Source of the DNA: Chlorophyllum brunneum
Taxonomy: Eukaryota; Basidiomycota; Agaricomycetes; Agaricales; Agaricaceae
Assembly (NCBI GenBank): GCA_963576785.1
Contig: OY756150.1
Location: 1,178,001-1,242,000, forward strand
Direction of reading: 5' to 3'
Length of the DNA stretch: 64,000 bases
The notes under the pieces were generated by a model. The model did not search any database, was not told the origin of the DNA, and worked only from the letters and a program-made list of their open reading frames with translations. Position 1 is the stretch's first letter; each line of letters opens with the position of its first letter. Shown one piece after another: positions 1-10,518 of this stretch. The translations under genes and the position numbers were made by a program.

Positions 1-689
1 GACGAGCGGTCTCGTTTTGGTGATGAGTGCTGAAGGCCAGGATGGTAAGCGCATGGTTAATGGATGTGTTACTGGAGCATACCCGTTTCCTCTCGTCCTT
101 GGCTTTCCGCTTCGCCTTGAGCTCTGCGAGTTTACTCGACTTCTCCTTCGTCGCGCCTCTCGCTGTATGCTGGCCTATAGAATGATTTCAGAATCCGTCC
201 GGAGGGGGAAAGGGCGCCTCACGTTTAGCAGCCTTTGCGACACTTTCCTCGCCCCCACCACCTCGCTGTTGCTGTACCATCTGCGAAAGCAACCGTTTAT
301 CCAACAACTGTTGCTTCTCTTCCAGGCGCTGCGAGATAATATCTTCCCTCTCTACTTCTGGCATCTGCAGAAGCCTATTTGCGAGAGGAATTGGGTTAGA
401 CGTTGCAGCCAGTGTCGAATTCAGACACGCACTGTTGCCTATCATATTCATCTTTATATTTCCCGTCTAGGGGGTATGGATCCGTTTCCCCGACCTCGTT
501 TTCCGGGATATTCTCTGAGTCGCTTGTGGCCAATGGGCTGTACGCAAGGGTCAGTTACGCTGGATATAGGATCAAGCAGAGAGCTCACTCCTCCTTGCGT
601 CGTTTGTTGGACTTGGAGACATGAGACTTTTTGCGTTTCTTCTCCCCGGCACCTGCAAGCTCGAGAATTTCGTCGTCAAGGTCTGACAT
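1..689 (-). CDS. RTF1: RTF1, Paf1-complex subunit (5' part, runs off left edge)
   Basis: Encodes the N-terminal part of Rtf1, the Paf1-complex subunit that couples RNA polymerase II elongation to histone H2B ubiquitination in the nucleus. The start codon is at 689-687 (MSDLDDEILELAG, typical of the family), followed by a lysine-rich basic stretch. Exons I read: 589-689, 433-537, 223-374, 83-174 and 1-29, with GT-AG introns of about 48-58 bp that restore one frame. The joined product contains YPLDGKYKDEYDR, then QQLLQMPEVEREDI, then the coiled, charged segment ending HTARGATKEKSSKL, all characteristic of the region just before the Plus3 domain. The Plus3 domain itself must lie outside the window. 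The gene is divergent from OPI10. The identification is from family recall; exon edges are inferred. Confidence 0.88.
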
Positions 690-807
690 GGTGGTGGTGG
701 TGGACTGAGGTGAGGTGGAAAGGCAGGGGCGATGCCAACAGTGGCGGAGGACAAGTTGTCCGGAATTCCCACGATGGCCGTGCCTCACTCTAATCGCTGT
801 CTCCACC
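690..807. promoter_or_regulatory. Divergent promoter between RTF1 and OPI10
   Basis: Only 118 bp separate the two start codons (689 on minus, 808 on plus), so both genes must share this promoter space. I see GGTGG-rich sequence next to the RTF1 start but no clear TATA box. A bidirectional housekeeping promoter is inferred from geometry alone. Confidence 0.6.
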
Positions 808-1518
808 ATGTTCGGCTGTTGTGTCGCTGGTCGCCTCCTCCAGACTAACCTCCAGCAGATTGACGAGACCCATGCACTGTTCGAAATTGCCCAGCCAAGC
901 GCCATCAACCACGTCTGCGTCTTCCTCCTAGGAACTGGTGCGGCTGCTGCGACATCACCCACTCCGCCGCTGATTTCATATCCGTTCCATCTGCAGTCCC
1001 CTTCCCTGATGGCTACGGCGCCACCGTACACTTCTTCTTGCCTGGAAAAGGCTCCCACCTACTCGGAATGCGAGTTCTTTTATAATATCGTCGCCCATCT
1101 CCTCACAGACCTCCCATCCAGGCTCTCCAACGAAAAGCCTTCCGCCATCTTCCGTCTCCGGGGCACATTCACTTCATCCACCCAAACACATAGCGCATTC
1201 ACAACCACGCAAAGTTCCGGTCCTGATACCACCGCAGTCCTCGGTCTCTCAATCGAACCACTCGACCAAATTCAAGCTCAAATATCCACCCTCAACTCAG
1301 CTCTAGTCAAAACCACATCAGACCTTACGAAAGATCCATCCATCCTTGCAGATCGCATCGTCAAACACCTCTTCAACTACGTCTCCAGTTTCATCAATAG
1401 CTCGGGGAACGTTACGCCGGACGTTATGGTGCCAATGAGTATTATTGGCAAATGGTACGATAGCTTTTTGAGCAAAGTGAAGGCTGGGGGCACCGGGTTT
1501 TTAGAGAGGGGCGATTGA
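808..1518 (+). CDS. OPI10: OPI10/Hikeshi-type Hsp70 nuclear import factor
   Basis: Homolog of Hikeshi (yeast Opi10), the carrier that takes Hsp70 into the nucleus during heat stress. Exons are 808-937, 997-1069 and 1122-1518, giving 199 residues, the usual family size. The start MFGCCVAGRLLQTNLQQ and the motif INHVCVFLLGT-VPFPDG, then LSNEKPSAIFRL, are diagnostic. The C-terminal segment ends in a KWYDSFL motif, as in the family. The second intron (1070-1121) starts with GC instead of GT: the donor AAT|GCGAGT and acceptor CATCCAG join GM to LSNEKPS. No GT donor nearby restores this conserved junction. It lies head-to-head with RTF1 and upstream of a tRNA gene. Confidence 0.9.
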   Translation: MFGCCVAGRLLQTNLQQIDETHALFEIAQPSAINHVCVFLLGTGAAAATSPTPPLISYPFHLQSPSLMATAPPYTSSCLEKAPTYSECEFFYNIVAHLLTDLPSRLSNEKPSAIFRLRGTFTSSTQTHSAFTTTQSSGPDTTAVLGLSIEPLDQIQAQISTLNSALVKTTSDLTKDPSILADRIVKHLFNYVSSFINSSGNVTPDVMVPMSIIGKWYDSFLSKVKAGGTGFLERGD

Positions 1519-1594
1519 ACACAAATTACTTATAATAATTTAATTCCCCTATCAATCAATTGAATATGTTTACTTTCCAGCTTACCATAGGCGC

Positions 1595-1672
1595 GGCCGC
1601 CTGGCGAAATGGCATCGCGTCTGACTACGATATGTAATCAGGAGATTGCAGGTTCGACCCCTGCGGTGGTCA
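1595..1672 (+). tRNA. tRNA-Arg(ACG) with 6-nt intron, copy 1
   Basis: A full cloverleaf can be drawn. The acceptor stem GGCCGCC pairs with GGTGGTC (with G-U pairs), followed by discriminator A1672. The D arm is TGGCGAAATGGCATCGC. The anticodon stem is TCTGA/TCAGG, and the T arm TGCAGGTTCGACCCCTGC contains a perfect B box. The anticodon loop reads CTACGATATGTAA, six bases too long. Placing an intron at the canonical site after base 37 leaves CTACGAA, anticodon ACG (Arg; reads CGU/CGC after A-to-I editing). A T5 run (Pol III terminator) follows directly. The overall fold matches fungal tRNA-Arg. Confidence 0.88.
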
Positions 1673-2309
1673 TTTTTGTCTGGCATTCTATGCCTTTAGG
1701 TAAGTTATCCATTATCTACACAACGCCCGAGGGTCAGAACATTCAGGAGTTCAAGCTCTACTCACTGCCCAGGGATGTTGATTCTTTAAACCCCGGGGAC
1801 ACACTTGAGCGTGGACCGACATATTCTGGGTCTTCTGCACCCGTAACAATGACAGTATCTCTACTCTCATACAGACATCCTCAGCTTCTCCTTCGAACCA
1901 CCCCATCTGCTAGAAAACCAAAATATATTGTTATCGAAAACAATATCTGCCAGTGTACCGTTGGGTATACTCGACCAAGCAAAGCGTGGCACCACAAAGT
2001 CGAAACAGGTTTGCGTATGAACTTCAAAAATATTTTTTAAAAAGCAAAATGTCTGCATCAGATTTTTTGCTTTTTCCGAGTATTTGCAGTGCACTTTTCG
2101 ATTGAGTAAGGAATAAGCAGCATCTGAACAAATTGCATTCACCAACTCACTTCTCTCAACCACGAGCTCGAGATACAGATCATGAGTCCAATACGAGCGT
2201 GTTTATTGAATGCGACTTCAATCAAAGGCGGCTGGCTCAACACACATGCGAACAAGCAATGTGGAAGTTCCTTAGTCCCACTGATCTAAAATATGTCACC
2301 TATCAGTAC
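1673..2309. other. Spacer between tRNA-Arg copies
   Basis: No recognisable gene. Open frames here are short, with no family resemblance. A T5 terminator follows tRNA copy 1. The spacer is AT-rich in its second half. Confidence 0.5.
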
Positions 2310-2387
2310 GGCCGCCTGGCGAAATGGCATCGCGTCTGACTACGATGTGTAATCAGGAGATTGCAGGTTCGACCCCTGCGGTGGTCA
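2310..2387 (+). tRNA. tRNA-Arg(ACG) with 6-nt intron, copy 2
   Basis: Identical to the gene at 1595 except within the intron (TGTGTA here, TATGTA in copy 1), so the mature tRNA would be the same. It has the same acceptor, D, anticodon and T arms and discriminator A2387. T4 and T7 runs downstream (about 2395 and 2407) can serve as Pol III terminators. The flanks are not similar beyond a few bases, so the pair does not look like a recent large segmental duplication. Confidence 0.88.
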
Positions 2388-2734
2388 TCTCAACTTTTGA
2401 CAGAAATTTTTTTCTTCATTTGGATTCGTCATGGACCTGCAGAAGTTTGGCTATACAAATTCCCTCTAGAGTCACTTGAAATATGCCTTATAACTTGACT
2501 TTTCCAGGATTTGCCTTGCACAGCTCTCACGTGAATATTAAGTGGTATATGTAGTTGATGCTAATTTACAAAAATAACGCCCCGTACCGCAGTTTGTTAT
2601 TCCACGAATTGAGGCTAGCACAGTGTATAAACAGGTGTTGTAATACTTAATCAGATAACGGGTATGGCACAAGCAGGTAAGATCGAAACCATCCGTGTTC
2701 CTCAAGCAGAAACGGACACAGATACCCCCCACAA
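2388..2734. other. Intergenic, tRNA-Arg to NADPH oxidase 3' end
   Basis: No gene seen. It contains the T-rich Pol III termination region and presumably the 3' UTR of the minus-strand oxidase that ends at 2735. Confidence 0.5.
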
Positions 2735-4981
2735 TCAAAAGTTTTCTACAAGGTAATGATCGGTGAGCTCTCCCGCTACTACAAGGATGACCAAAATAGC
2801 GCGACATACCTTTACCAAAGAAAAATCGCGTTCCCTTGGGATCAGACCATTTGTTAGACATCTGGTGCAAAGTCCTGGACAGTGCGGCGGGACCACAGAA
2901 GAACTATGTAACAAAGAACACATTAGACAGATCAGATCCAACGCCATAAAGCTCCAAAGAGGGGTGAAAAAACACGTACCACTCCAGCATCAGAGTCAGG
3001 ATGCTTCTCACCAATCGAACTGAAGACCTTATCCCAATTAGGACGACCAAAGTGAGTGGGAGCACGGAGGGATGTGATGGCATCCTTCTCAGCACCAACA
3101 TCTTGAACAATGATGTTGTTCATCTCATCCTCTTTGAGTTTGGCAGTGAGGTAAATGTTAATCTCGATACGGTTCTGGGTGTCTTCTTCTTCAATAGCGT
3201 GGAGGAGAGAGTGGAACCACTCGGCAGCGCCAAAGTCACGGATAACCCAAGTGAAGTAGACCTAGATTACGTTCTTAGCATCGGTAAGGGACGGAATACA
3301 GTGTACTCACCTTGGAGAGACGAGTCGGCTTCGAGTTGTTGAGATTGTTCATGCGGTACCAGATGGACTTGAGAATCCTTGAGCATGAATGGGTCAGTAC
3401 CAAGCCTTATTGGTAATGTAGAACGGAACCCACGAAGCGAAGGGTGTAACACCAATACCGGCACCAACCAACAGGATAGTCTCAAACTTGGAAAAGTCCT
3501 CACTAGCACTACCGAAGGGACCATCGACCATGACACGGGGTAGAGTCACGTTGAGAGGTGGGTTGGTATTAGTACCAACAACTTTACCACCTCCAGCCGA
3601 ATCCCTCTCTCCCTTACCACCCTTACCCTTAGAGAAATTGCAGCCGCAGGCCTGGGCAAGAGCCTTGGTGAAGTCACCCTTAACAGAGATATGGACAGAT
3701 AAGTAGTCTTCCTCAGGAGCGCTGTATGTAGCGGCATCAGTCGAGCGACTATGAGAAAGCCGTGTGTGGACGCACCTAGTAAGGGTGAAAGGGTGCCATT
3801 GGAAGTACGAGACTTCGGGGCAGCAGATGAAGATATACTGTCCAGCACGAGCCTTTGTCTTCTCCTTCTTGATCTGGAGCTCCATAACATTTGATGGGTG
3901 CTGGACGACCTTGGAGATGTAGGTGTAGTGACGGGACCGGACCTCACGAAGGATACGTTCAAAGATCCAGATAACGCCACCAACAAGCCAGTACCTCTGT
4001 CAGGTCGTCAGAACGGCCAAACTACGCAACAAGTAGTGTAGTACTCACCCAGAACACTCCAATAGTGTTGAAGGAACAGTACGGAGGACGATCAGGTTGG
4101 ATCATGCAGAACATGCCATGAAGTTGCCAGCAAACGAAGAAGACGATAAAGAGGTGATGAGAGTACCAGAAACGCTCAAAATGAGCACGGCGGTTTTTCT
4201 CAAGCGCAAAGAAAACCATGATGGCCAAGGCCGCTGTCATGATCCAGCCGGTGACACCAGGGCCCGTGGTGAAGTTGGCGGCGAGGAACGCGAGGACCTT
4301 CTGGCCGGTGGTAACGGCGGAGGCGTCTGCTGCCGCCAGCCTCGCAAAATTCACCATGTGAGCAAGAATGTGCACGACGGTACCAACTACAATAGACCAT
4401 GCAGTCGCCTTGTGGAAGGTGATATTCTTGTCAAAGGGAATAATGTCGTTCAAGGGAGAGCGGCGGAGGAGCGAGATGAAGTTACGACAGACGGGAAGAA
4501 GGATGAAAATGACATCGACGTGAAGGACCAACGCAGCCATACGAGCGATCACTAAGGCTGGGATCAGAGAACAAGCCGAATTGAAAAGAAAGAGAGCAAT
4601 ACCGAAGGTAATACCAAACTTAGCCCGCGCCCCTACCATGTTGTCTTTGAGGTCATAGTGTATAAAACCGAAGATCGCGACTAGCAAATGCAGGAAGACC
4701 CAAACACCGAAGAACAGCTGACGCCCTCCTTCGTTAATCATCCACACGTCGAACCGTTGCTTCAGAGTTTTGGCTTGAGCGGGTGCCTGACGGGTGATCG
4801 AACCGGTTGTGTTGGAACGTTGAAGACCTTGCAACCTCCTCCTCTCCGTTTTGTTGCGCTGAAGATGGCTCGGTTGCACACCACCTGCATACGTATTATC
4901 GAGGTCAGGATGCTGCTGGAGTTGTACCATAGCATTCCTGCCATCCGAAAAGTCTAAGCCTGATGAGCGTTTTGCCGCCAT
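2735..4981 (-). CDS. Fungal NADPH oxidase (Nox family, NoxB-like)
   Basis: Membrane flavocytochrome that moves electrons from NADPH through FAD and two hemes to oxygen, making superoxide for hyphal and fruiting-body development. Seven exons: 4049-4981, 3776-3996, 3434-3721, 3311-3377, 2980-3261, 2810-2903 and 2735-2745, in total 631 residues. The N-terminal cytosolic tail (about 85 residues) is followed by the ferric-reductase membrane domain with heme-ligand histidines (FHKATAW, HILAHMVNF, FWYSHHLF). Then come the FAD motif FQWHPFTLTSAPEEDY, the NADPH motifs VDGPFGSASED and LLVGAGIGVTPFASI, and FFCGP. It ends GKENF as fungal Nox proteins do. A Lys/Gly-rich insertion lies in the FAD domain before LPRVMVDG. 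It is longer than typical NoxA (about 550); the tail and insertion lean to NoxB, but the subtype is inferred. Confidence 0.92.
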
Positions 4982-5454
4982 GAAAGTATCGAAAAGACGT
5001 CCTGCGTGAACACGAAAGGAAAGGAATGGTACCGGCCAGCTGGTAAGGATGATAGAAGAAGGAAGGAAAAGAGATAAAAGCGATGCGCTGTTGATTCAGC
5101 GTTTGAGTATGGGCCGTAACTGATGGCAAGCTGACGGCCGGTGTTCCGGCGTTGCTATAGTGCTCGTCACTATTATTACGATCACACTTGGTGAATAACA
5201 CTTCTGAATCTCGTGTAGTCTGCAAGCCGTGCCGAAAGTCCCATGGTTCACAAGGAAACTTGCTGGGACCAACAGTTCCTCACAACAATATCATCTAAAT
5301 ATGATATTTTATTCGTAACCAGTGACATGCATTCGCAACTACTTCTTATGATCAACATCGTCAACAACACCAGAAGGGGCCTCAACGATACAGGAAAAAA
5401 AATGGTAAGGCAAAAATGCATTCCTGGGTCCCCAAACTTCATCGCTGCTGGTTA
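4982..5454. other. Upstream region of the NADPH oxidase
   Basis: No gene supported. It should contain the oxidase promoter (minus strand) and the 3' end of the neighbouring GH28 transcript. No TATA box or distinctive motif stands out. Confidence 0.45.
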
Positions 5455-7545
5455 TCATGCCGGCCGTCCAGTGGCATTGCAAGGAGCTGATGGCAACATT
5501 TGTATCAGGACCCCACTCTGTTCAAACACAAAACTTGATGTACAGACCATTCAAACCTGTCAACCCACTGACATTCTGACAGATCAATCGTGCCCCTTCG
5601 CCAGCAGGAACAGCGACATCAAAATCTTGGAAAGTTATGTTCCTGCATCCCGAGATAGGACTACACTGAATGTCCACAACTGCCGATGGTATTTTTAGTC
5701 AATAGAAAATTACGAATATCAATGTCTATACCCACGTGTACTTTGGAGAACATTTCCAGACCAGTTGATGAAGTTGAGATCGCTGAAATTGAGAGACGAA
5801 GATATGTCTTGTCTGCGTTGGAGGTATAAAGAATGCTAAACGAATAATAGGACATTCCCCACTCACGAGTGGCCGCCATTAGTTTGATAAATGTGGAGCG
5901 GAAGGTTGACTCTGTCCAAGCGGACGTTCTTCGCGGTGACATTTCTGACCATGCCTGATAACCGCTCGTTTCAACAATATCATCGAGTCAAATTTAGCGA
6001 GAAGCACAACCTGGACCGCCACCGCCGCCAGTGGGAGGAACACCATTAACAGATCCATCCCAGGTCTTGAGATACACCTGAAAACAAGGAAATGTCGTCA
6101 AATCATTGCCAGGAATATCCCATAAAATCACATACCCCATTCTGCATATTAGGTTGTACATTCGGGTCAATCCTCGTCATCTGTAATGCTCACTCAGTTG
6201 CGGTATCCATGACGATGCATCACTCATAAAATATTCACCAGCAGATCCTCCAACAGTATATTCTCCACGAGGTCACTCTGAGTTATAAGTAAAATGAATA
6301 AATTTAAAATTTCACATTCCACCTACCATGTTTGAATATTGGCCAAGTGAACCAAAAGCAATGCCATTCCCACCGCGACAAGTGATGTTACGGGCGACGA
6401 TGTTCGATGAATTCTGATTTCATCATCAGCAAATCATACCACTTTCTGATAGTAATTGCCGACGGCAACGACGTACCCCTTTAATAGCAAGACAGTCATC
6501 TCCACAGGTCACATCCCAATTAACCATAGTAATATTGTCGCTCCGATACGTATTGATGCCTGTCCAGGTATAAATACCAGTAATCATCCTGGACCATCCC
6601 AGAAAGCCTACCATCAGTATTTGGCACCACACTGTGTTAACTATCAGCCGCTTATTCTTCAGAATAACTAACAGTAACTCACTTCTTGCCAGAAAACTGC
6701 GGGTCCATGTTAGTAGCATTTACCAACATCCCATCATACAAAACATCCTGTGATTCTGCCGCAGTATTCGACCAGAATGGTGGAGACTCGACACGAAAGT
6801 TCCGGACAATAGCCCTTGTTGCTCGCCAGAGTGTCAGGGAGATAGGTCTGCCATCCCCATCTTCTCTAGTGTGAGTAGTGAAGAACGACCACCAAGGCTA
6901 TTGAAAAATTGTTATAGAAACACGGGATGGCTTGGAATGCCCAGTTTACCTGTCCGTTCCCTTGGATGCCTCCAGTGTTGTGGCCATCAATAACGAAATC
7001 TGATCCAGTCACAACGAACCACGATGCCTGACTCTATTTCACACCTAATCAGTGTTGGGAAACGTATCAAGAGCTGAGTGTTTACCTGAATGAAAACGAC
7101 TCGGAAAGTGTTCGCCGGGTCCAGCCAAAACTGTACATCAGGATTAAACTGTACATATTGCGTCGAAATCGAACTTTGCGTATAATTGAGATAAAGGCAT
7201 ACACTCAAAAACCCATGCAAGTCCACCGTTGCATTCTTCAAATTCCACATCATTTTCCTACGCTGCGAATAAGAATGACGGTACAGACTCCTCAAGACGT
7301 GGATCACATGCCTTGTAATGTTGTAGGAGCCGCCCTCGAAGACCGTTGTTCCAGAATGGCCACAAGTCGCAATAGCTTGCTCAATCTAGGATTGTGTGTT
7401 AGCCGGCAAAACTGACGATGTCTAGAGATATACAAACTTGAGTTGTATCATCTTTCCCCTCGCCCAAAGGCCTCAGTTGGCAGAGTGCAGCACAGGCTTG
7501 TCTGATGAGGACAAGGCAGAAGAATATACGCGCGATACCTATCAT
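5455..7545 (-). CDS. Secreted GH28 family (exo-polygalacturonase-like), copy A
   Basis: Predicted secreted glycoside hydrolase family 28 enzyme acting on pectic polymers. It starts at 7545 with a signal peptide (MIGIARIFFCLVLIRQACAA) and has many small exons; the first ones are 7438-7545, 7312-7385 and 7203-7257. Joined exons give TTVFEGGSYNITR, DFVIDGHNTGGIQGNG, the NTD motif (VVPNTDGINTYRSD), the catalytic pair in TCGDDCLAIKG, CRGGNGIAFGSLGQY, and VYLKTWDGSVNG with a glycine-rich PTGGGGGPG loop. It ends APCNATGRPA at 5455. The intron below 7312 appears to begin with GC. The usual GHG histidine motif is replaced by CRGGNG and the RIK motif by YLK. It lies in tandem with a clear paralog at 7778-9794. 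Confidence 0.85.
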
Positions 7546-7777
7546 GTTTTGCAACTGGCAGGGGAAGCAGTGTTCGTCATGGAAAACGCAACCACGAGCA
7601 ACATATATCACTTTCAAATCAATTTAAATTGTTCGAGAAGTAGAAAAGAAGCGAAAGCCATGGTCACAAACACTGTCATGAGAACATTCAGAGGTTCCGC
7701 ACGGCCCGGCGCTAAGCGCTAAGCCCCGGTCTGCGAAATGTAATGTCCGAAAATAGATCTGATTCTCTTAAGAATAA

Positions 7778-9794
7778 TTAGTTACAGGGAGCTGGTAGAT
7801 AGTGTTCAGTCATCTTGGTGAGAGGGTAAAATTTCTCAAAACGCACCATTTAACCCTGTTACATTCTGAGCATTTTCACAGTGGAATACGTCATTTCCGT
7901 TTGGGCCATGAACGTCGAAATTACTGAACCTCAAGTTTGCACAACCAACTGCTGAACTGCACTCAAGATTGATAACTGTATTCGTCATCAATACCACATA
8001 TAATGATAGAAAGGAGAGAGATCATACGGGTGCTGGTATTGGTAGTACCACTTATATTTTCAAATCGCATGTCCTCAAACTTAAACTGGGAAGGTATGGC
8101 TCCACTGGCGAACGATGAGCGATATTTGGGACCTGAGATAGATGTGTGATACTCACCCGCCCCCAAAGTTCTGCAGTATCTGAACGACTGTTTCGACTTG
8201 GTCCATCTCAAAGTTGCGGAAAACAGCGCCTTTTACTAAGCCTGAGAAAGGGCGTAAGGTCCATCATAGTATCCAGAAGTAGACTCCCGACCTGGTCCTC
8301 CTCCCCCTCCGGTGGGCGGTTCACCATTGATTCCTCCATCCCAAGATTTGAAATAAATCTAAGGGGTGGTGTTGAGCAAGGCAAGGCGTATATTGCGAAG
8401 TTACCACTCACGCCATGGACCATGTTCGGTTGTTGGCTCTCGGGGAGGCGTAGGACCTAGGTAGGCGGAAATGGTATAGAGAATTGACTAACAAATAACA
8501 CGACACTACCTTTACATTCTCCACGAGCACATCAGACACAAGTTCGCTCTTCATAACAATCTCAGAGTAACACTTGTAAATAGTGCATTGAACCCACCAT
8601 ATTGGCGTATTGTCCAAGAGAACCGAAAGCAAAACCTTCTCCCCCGCGACAAACGAAGTTCCGAGCCACTATATTCGAGGAATTCTGGAGTACTTTCAAT
8701 GGCCAAGAACAGAAGGAACCATTGTCAAACTTACACCCTTGATGGCAACACAATCATCTCCGCTGGTCACATCCCAGTTGAGCATTGTTATGCGATCACT
8801 CCTGTAGGTGTCGATACCTAGAAACCGGTAAACATGACAGAAGAAAGCACATTCATGGTCTGGCCCTTACCATCGGTGTTCCACACAATACTTTAAGGGG
8901 ATGAGGTCTTATCTGGTTCGACAAGTGGATGTCTCGTACTTTTGACCAAAGAACGTAGGATCAGAGTTGGTTGCATTAACCAACATACCGTCATAAACCA
9001 CATCTGTCGACTCGGCAACCGCGTTTGCCCAGAACGGAGGGTTCACAATACTGAAGTTGCGGACTACACCCCTCGTTACTCGCCAAAGGGTCAAAGCGAT
9101 AGGCCGACCATCACCATCTAGGCGGGGCACCTTGGTGAAAAAATTCCACCAAGTCTATTGCAGCTGTCAGCTAAACTGGTTCTCAGACGCCAGCATCCTT
9201 ACCTGGCCATTTCCATCGATGCCGCCGGTGTTATGAGCATCAATCACAAAATCTTTGCCGGTCACAACAAACCACGAGGATTGGCTCTAATCCCCTGTCA
9301 GCGTCGAACACAGGAAGAGGTATATGGACTGACCTGGATGAAAACAACTTGGAAGGTATTTTCCATATTCAACCAAAAATCCACATCGGGATTAAACTGA
9401 CAGGACGATGAGAAACGAAGGAATTTGAGCCCGAGATAACTCACGCTCAAAGTTCCTTTGAGATCAATATGTGCGTTGTCCAGGTCCCATGTCATTTTCC
9501 TGGGACCGGAATCAGTCCATGTTTGATACCATTCTGATAGGGCCAACCTGGTAATATTGTAGGCCCCAAGTTCGAAGACTGTGGTGCCAGATTGTCCACA
9601 AGCAGCGATAGCCGCTTCAACCTACTCCGCCCGCTTAGGTCTGTAGGGCAGATATTAACGGGACTCCCACAAACCTGGTCAGTGTCGTCCATGCCCAGGC
9701 CTAAAGGATTGAGCGTGCAATTCTTCCCCTCCCCTTCAGTTGCTGCGAAAAGTAGTGTCCCAAACGCCAATACAACCCACTTCATGAGCGCCAT
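7778..9794 (-). CDS. Secreted GH28 family (exo-polygalacturonase-like), copy C
   Basis: Paralog of the gene at 5455-7545, same strand, about 230 bp upstream of it. It starts at 9794 (or the in-frame Met at 9785) with a signal peptide leading to a mature start near GKNCTLNPLGLGMDD. Exons read in order give NITRKMTWDL, LTLWRVTRGVVRNF, the NTD motif (WNTDGIDTYRSD), TSGDDCVAIKG, NIVARNFVCRGGEGFAFGS and YFKSWDGGINGEPPTGGGG, ending APCN at 7778. Exon-intron layout matches copy A at most sites, which supports a tandem duplication. The catalytic Asp residues are kept; the GHG histidine is absent. A role in pectin side-chain or oligogalacturonide degradation is inferred from the family. Confidence 0.83.
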
Positions 9795-10518
9795 GCTGGT
9801 CGATAGGATGACCCTGTATGAGAATGACTTTACGGGGCTTCCCAGCTCGACATCAAAGGGTACTGGCGAGTATATGAATCATGGAGAGGTCCCGAGAAGT
9901 TCAGAATGACACGCGCGAAGCCTCGGTATCATTACTCGTGTGAAGCCACAGAAAAGTTCACCACCCGGAACGCCCATCTTCAGGCATTCAGGACGCGCAT
10001 GTGGCTGGGCGAGGGTGACGATCCATTGCACACCAGATGAGTGAAAAAGGCGGCACGGTGATACGTGGACTATAAAATGGGTGGTCATGAATGGGCTTGG
10101 TGGATAGGGCAGAAGTCAGGGGCGTGTGCTGCTGCCACAGACTTGGTGCATTTACACACGGGTTGGAGCTTGATGACTCTCATGCACACTCTCAAGTCCT
10201 CAAACCATGGGATAGTTCCTCAGAAACGTCATATCCAGTGACAGTGACGGTCCACCGTCGATCGATATTAATAGCGCCCTGAGCATCTAACTTCGGACTT
10301 GGTATTCTGTTTTCTGCCACTCTCTCCCTTGCATTCGGTTGCCAGTTGGTTGCGGACCAGACCCTGGCTTGTACTATACGAACACGTGTAATGAAATGGG
10401 AAAGTGGGAGGACGTAAGTCCGGGTATGTGTACAATATGGTGATTTAGTGGCAGACAAATAAGCGGCGTTTGGTCACTGATCAGGCCTAAGGATTGCCGA
10501 TTAGTCCTTCTGCGAAGA
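9795..10518. other. Intergenic, GH28-C promoter to small-protein 3' end
   Basis: No gene supported. A plus-strand TATAAAAT at about 10070-10077 is followed by a 63-codon open frame (10091-10282) that resembles no family I know. The block may simply be the promoter of GH28-C plus a 3' UTR. Confidence 0.4.

Noticed and set aside
585..1058. Minus-strand frame (157 codons) across OPI10 exons
   Set aside because: It runs antisense through OPI10 exons 1-2 into RTF1 exon 1. Only its last residues (from MSDLDDE) are real, belonging to RTF1.
4097..4555. Plus-strand frame (152 codons) inside the NADPH oxidase
   Set aside because: It is antisense to the conserved transmembrane heme domain; composition is as expected for a mirror frame.
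7778..8753. A separate, third GH28 gene between the two copies
   Set aside because: These exons supply exactly the C-terminal half missing from the gene that starts at 9794, in the same order as in copy A.
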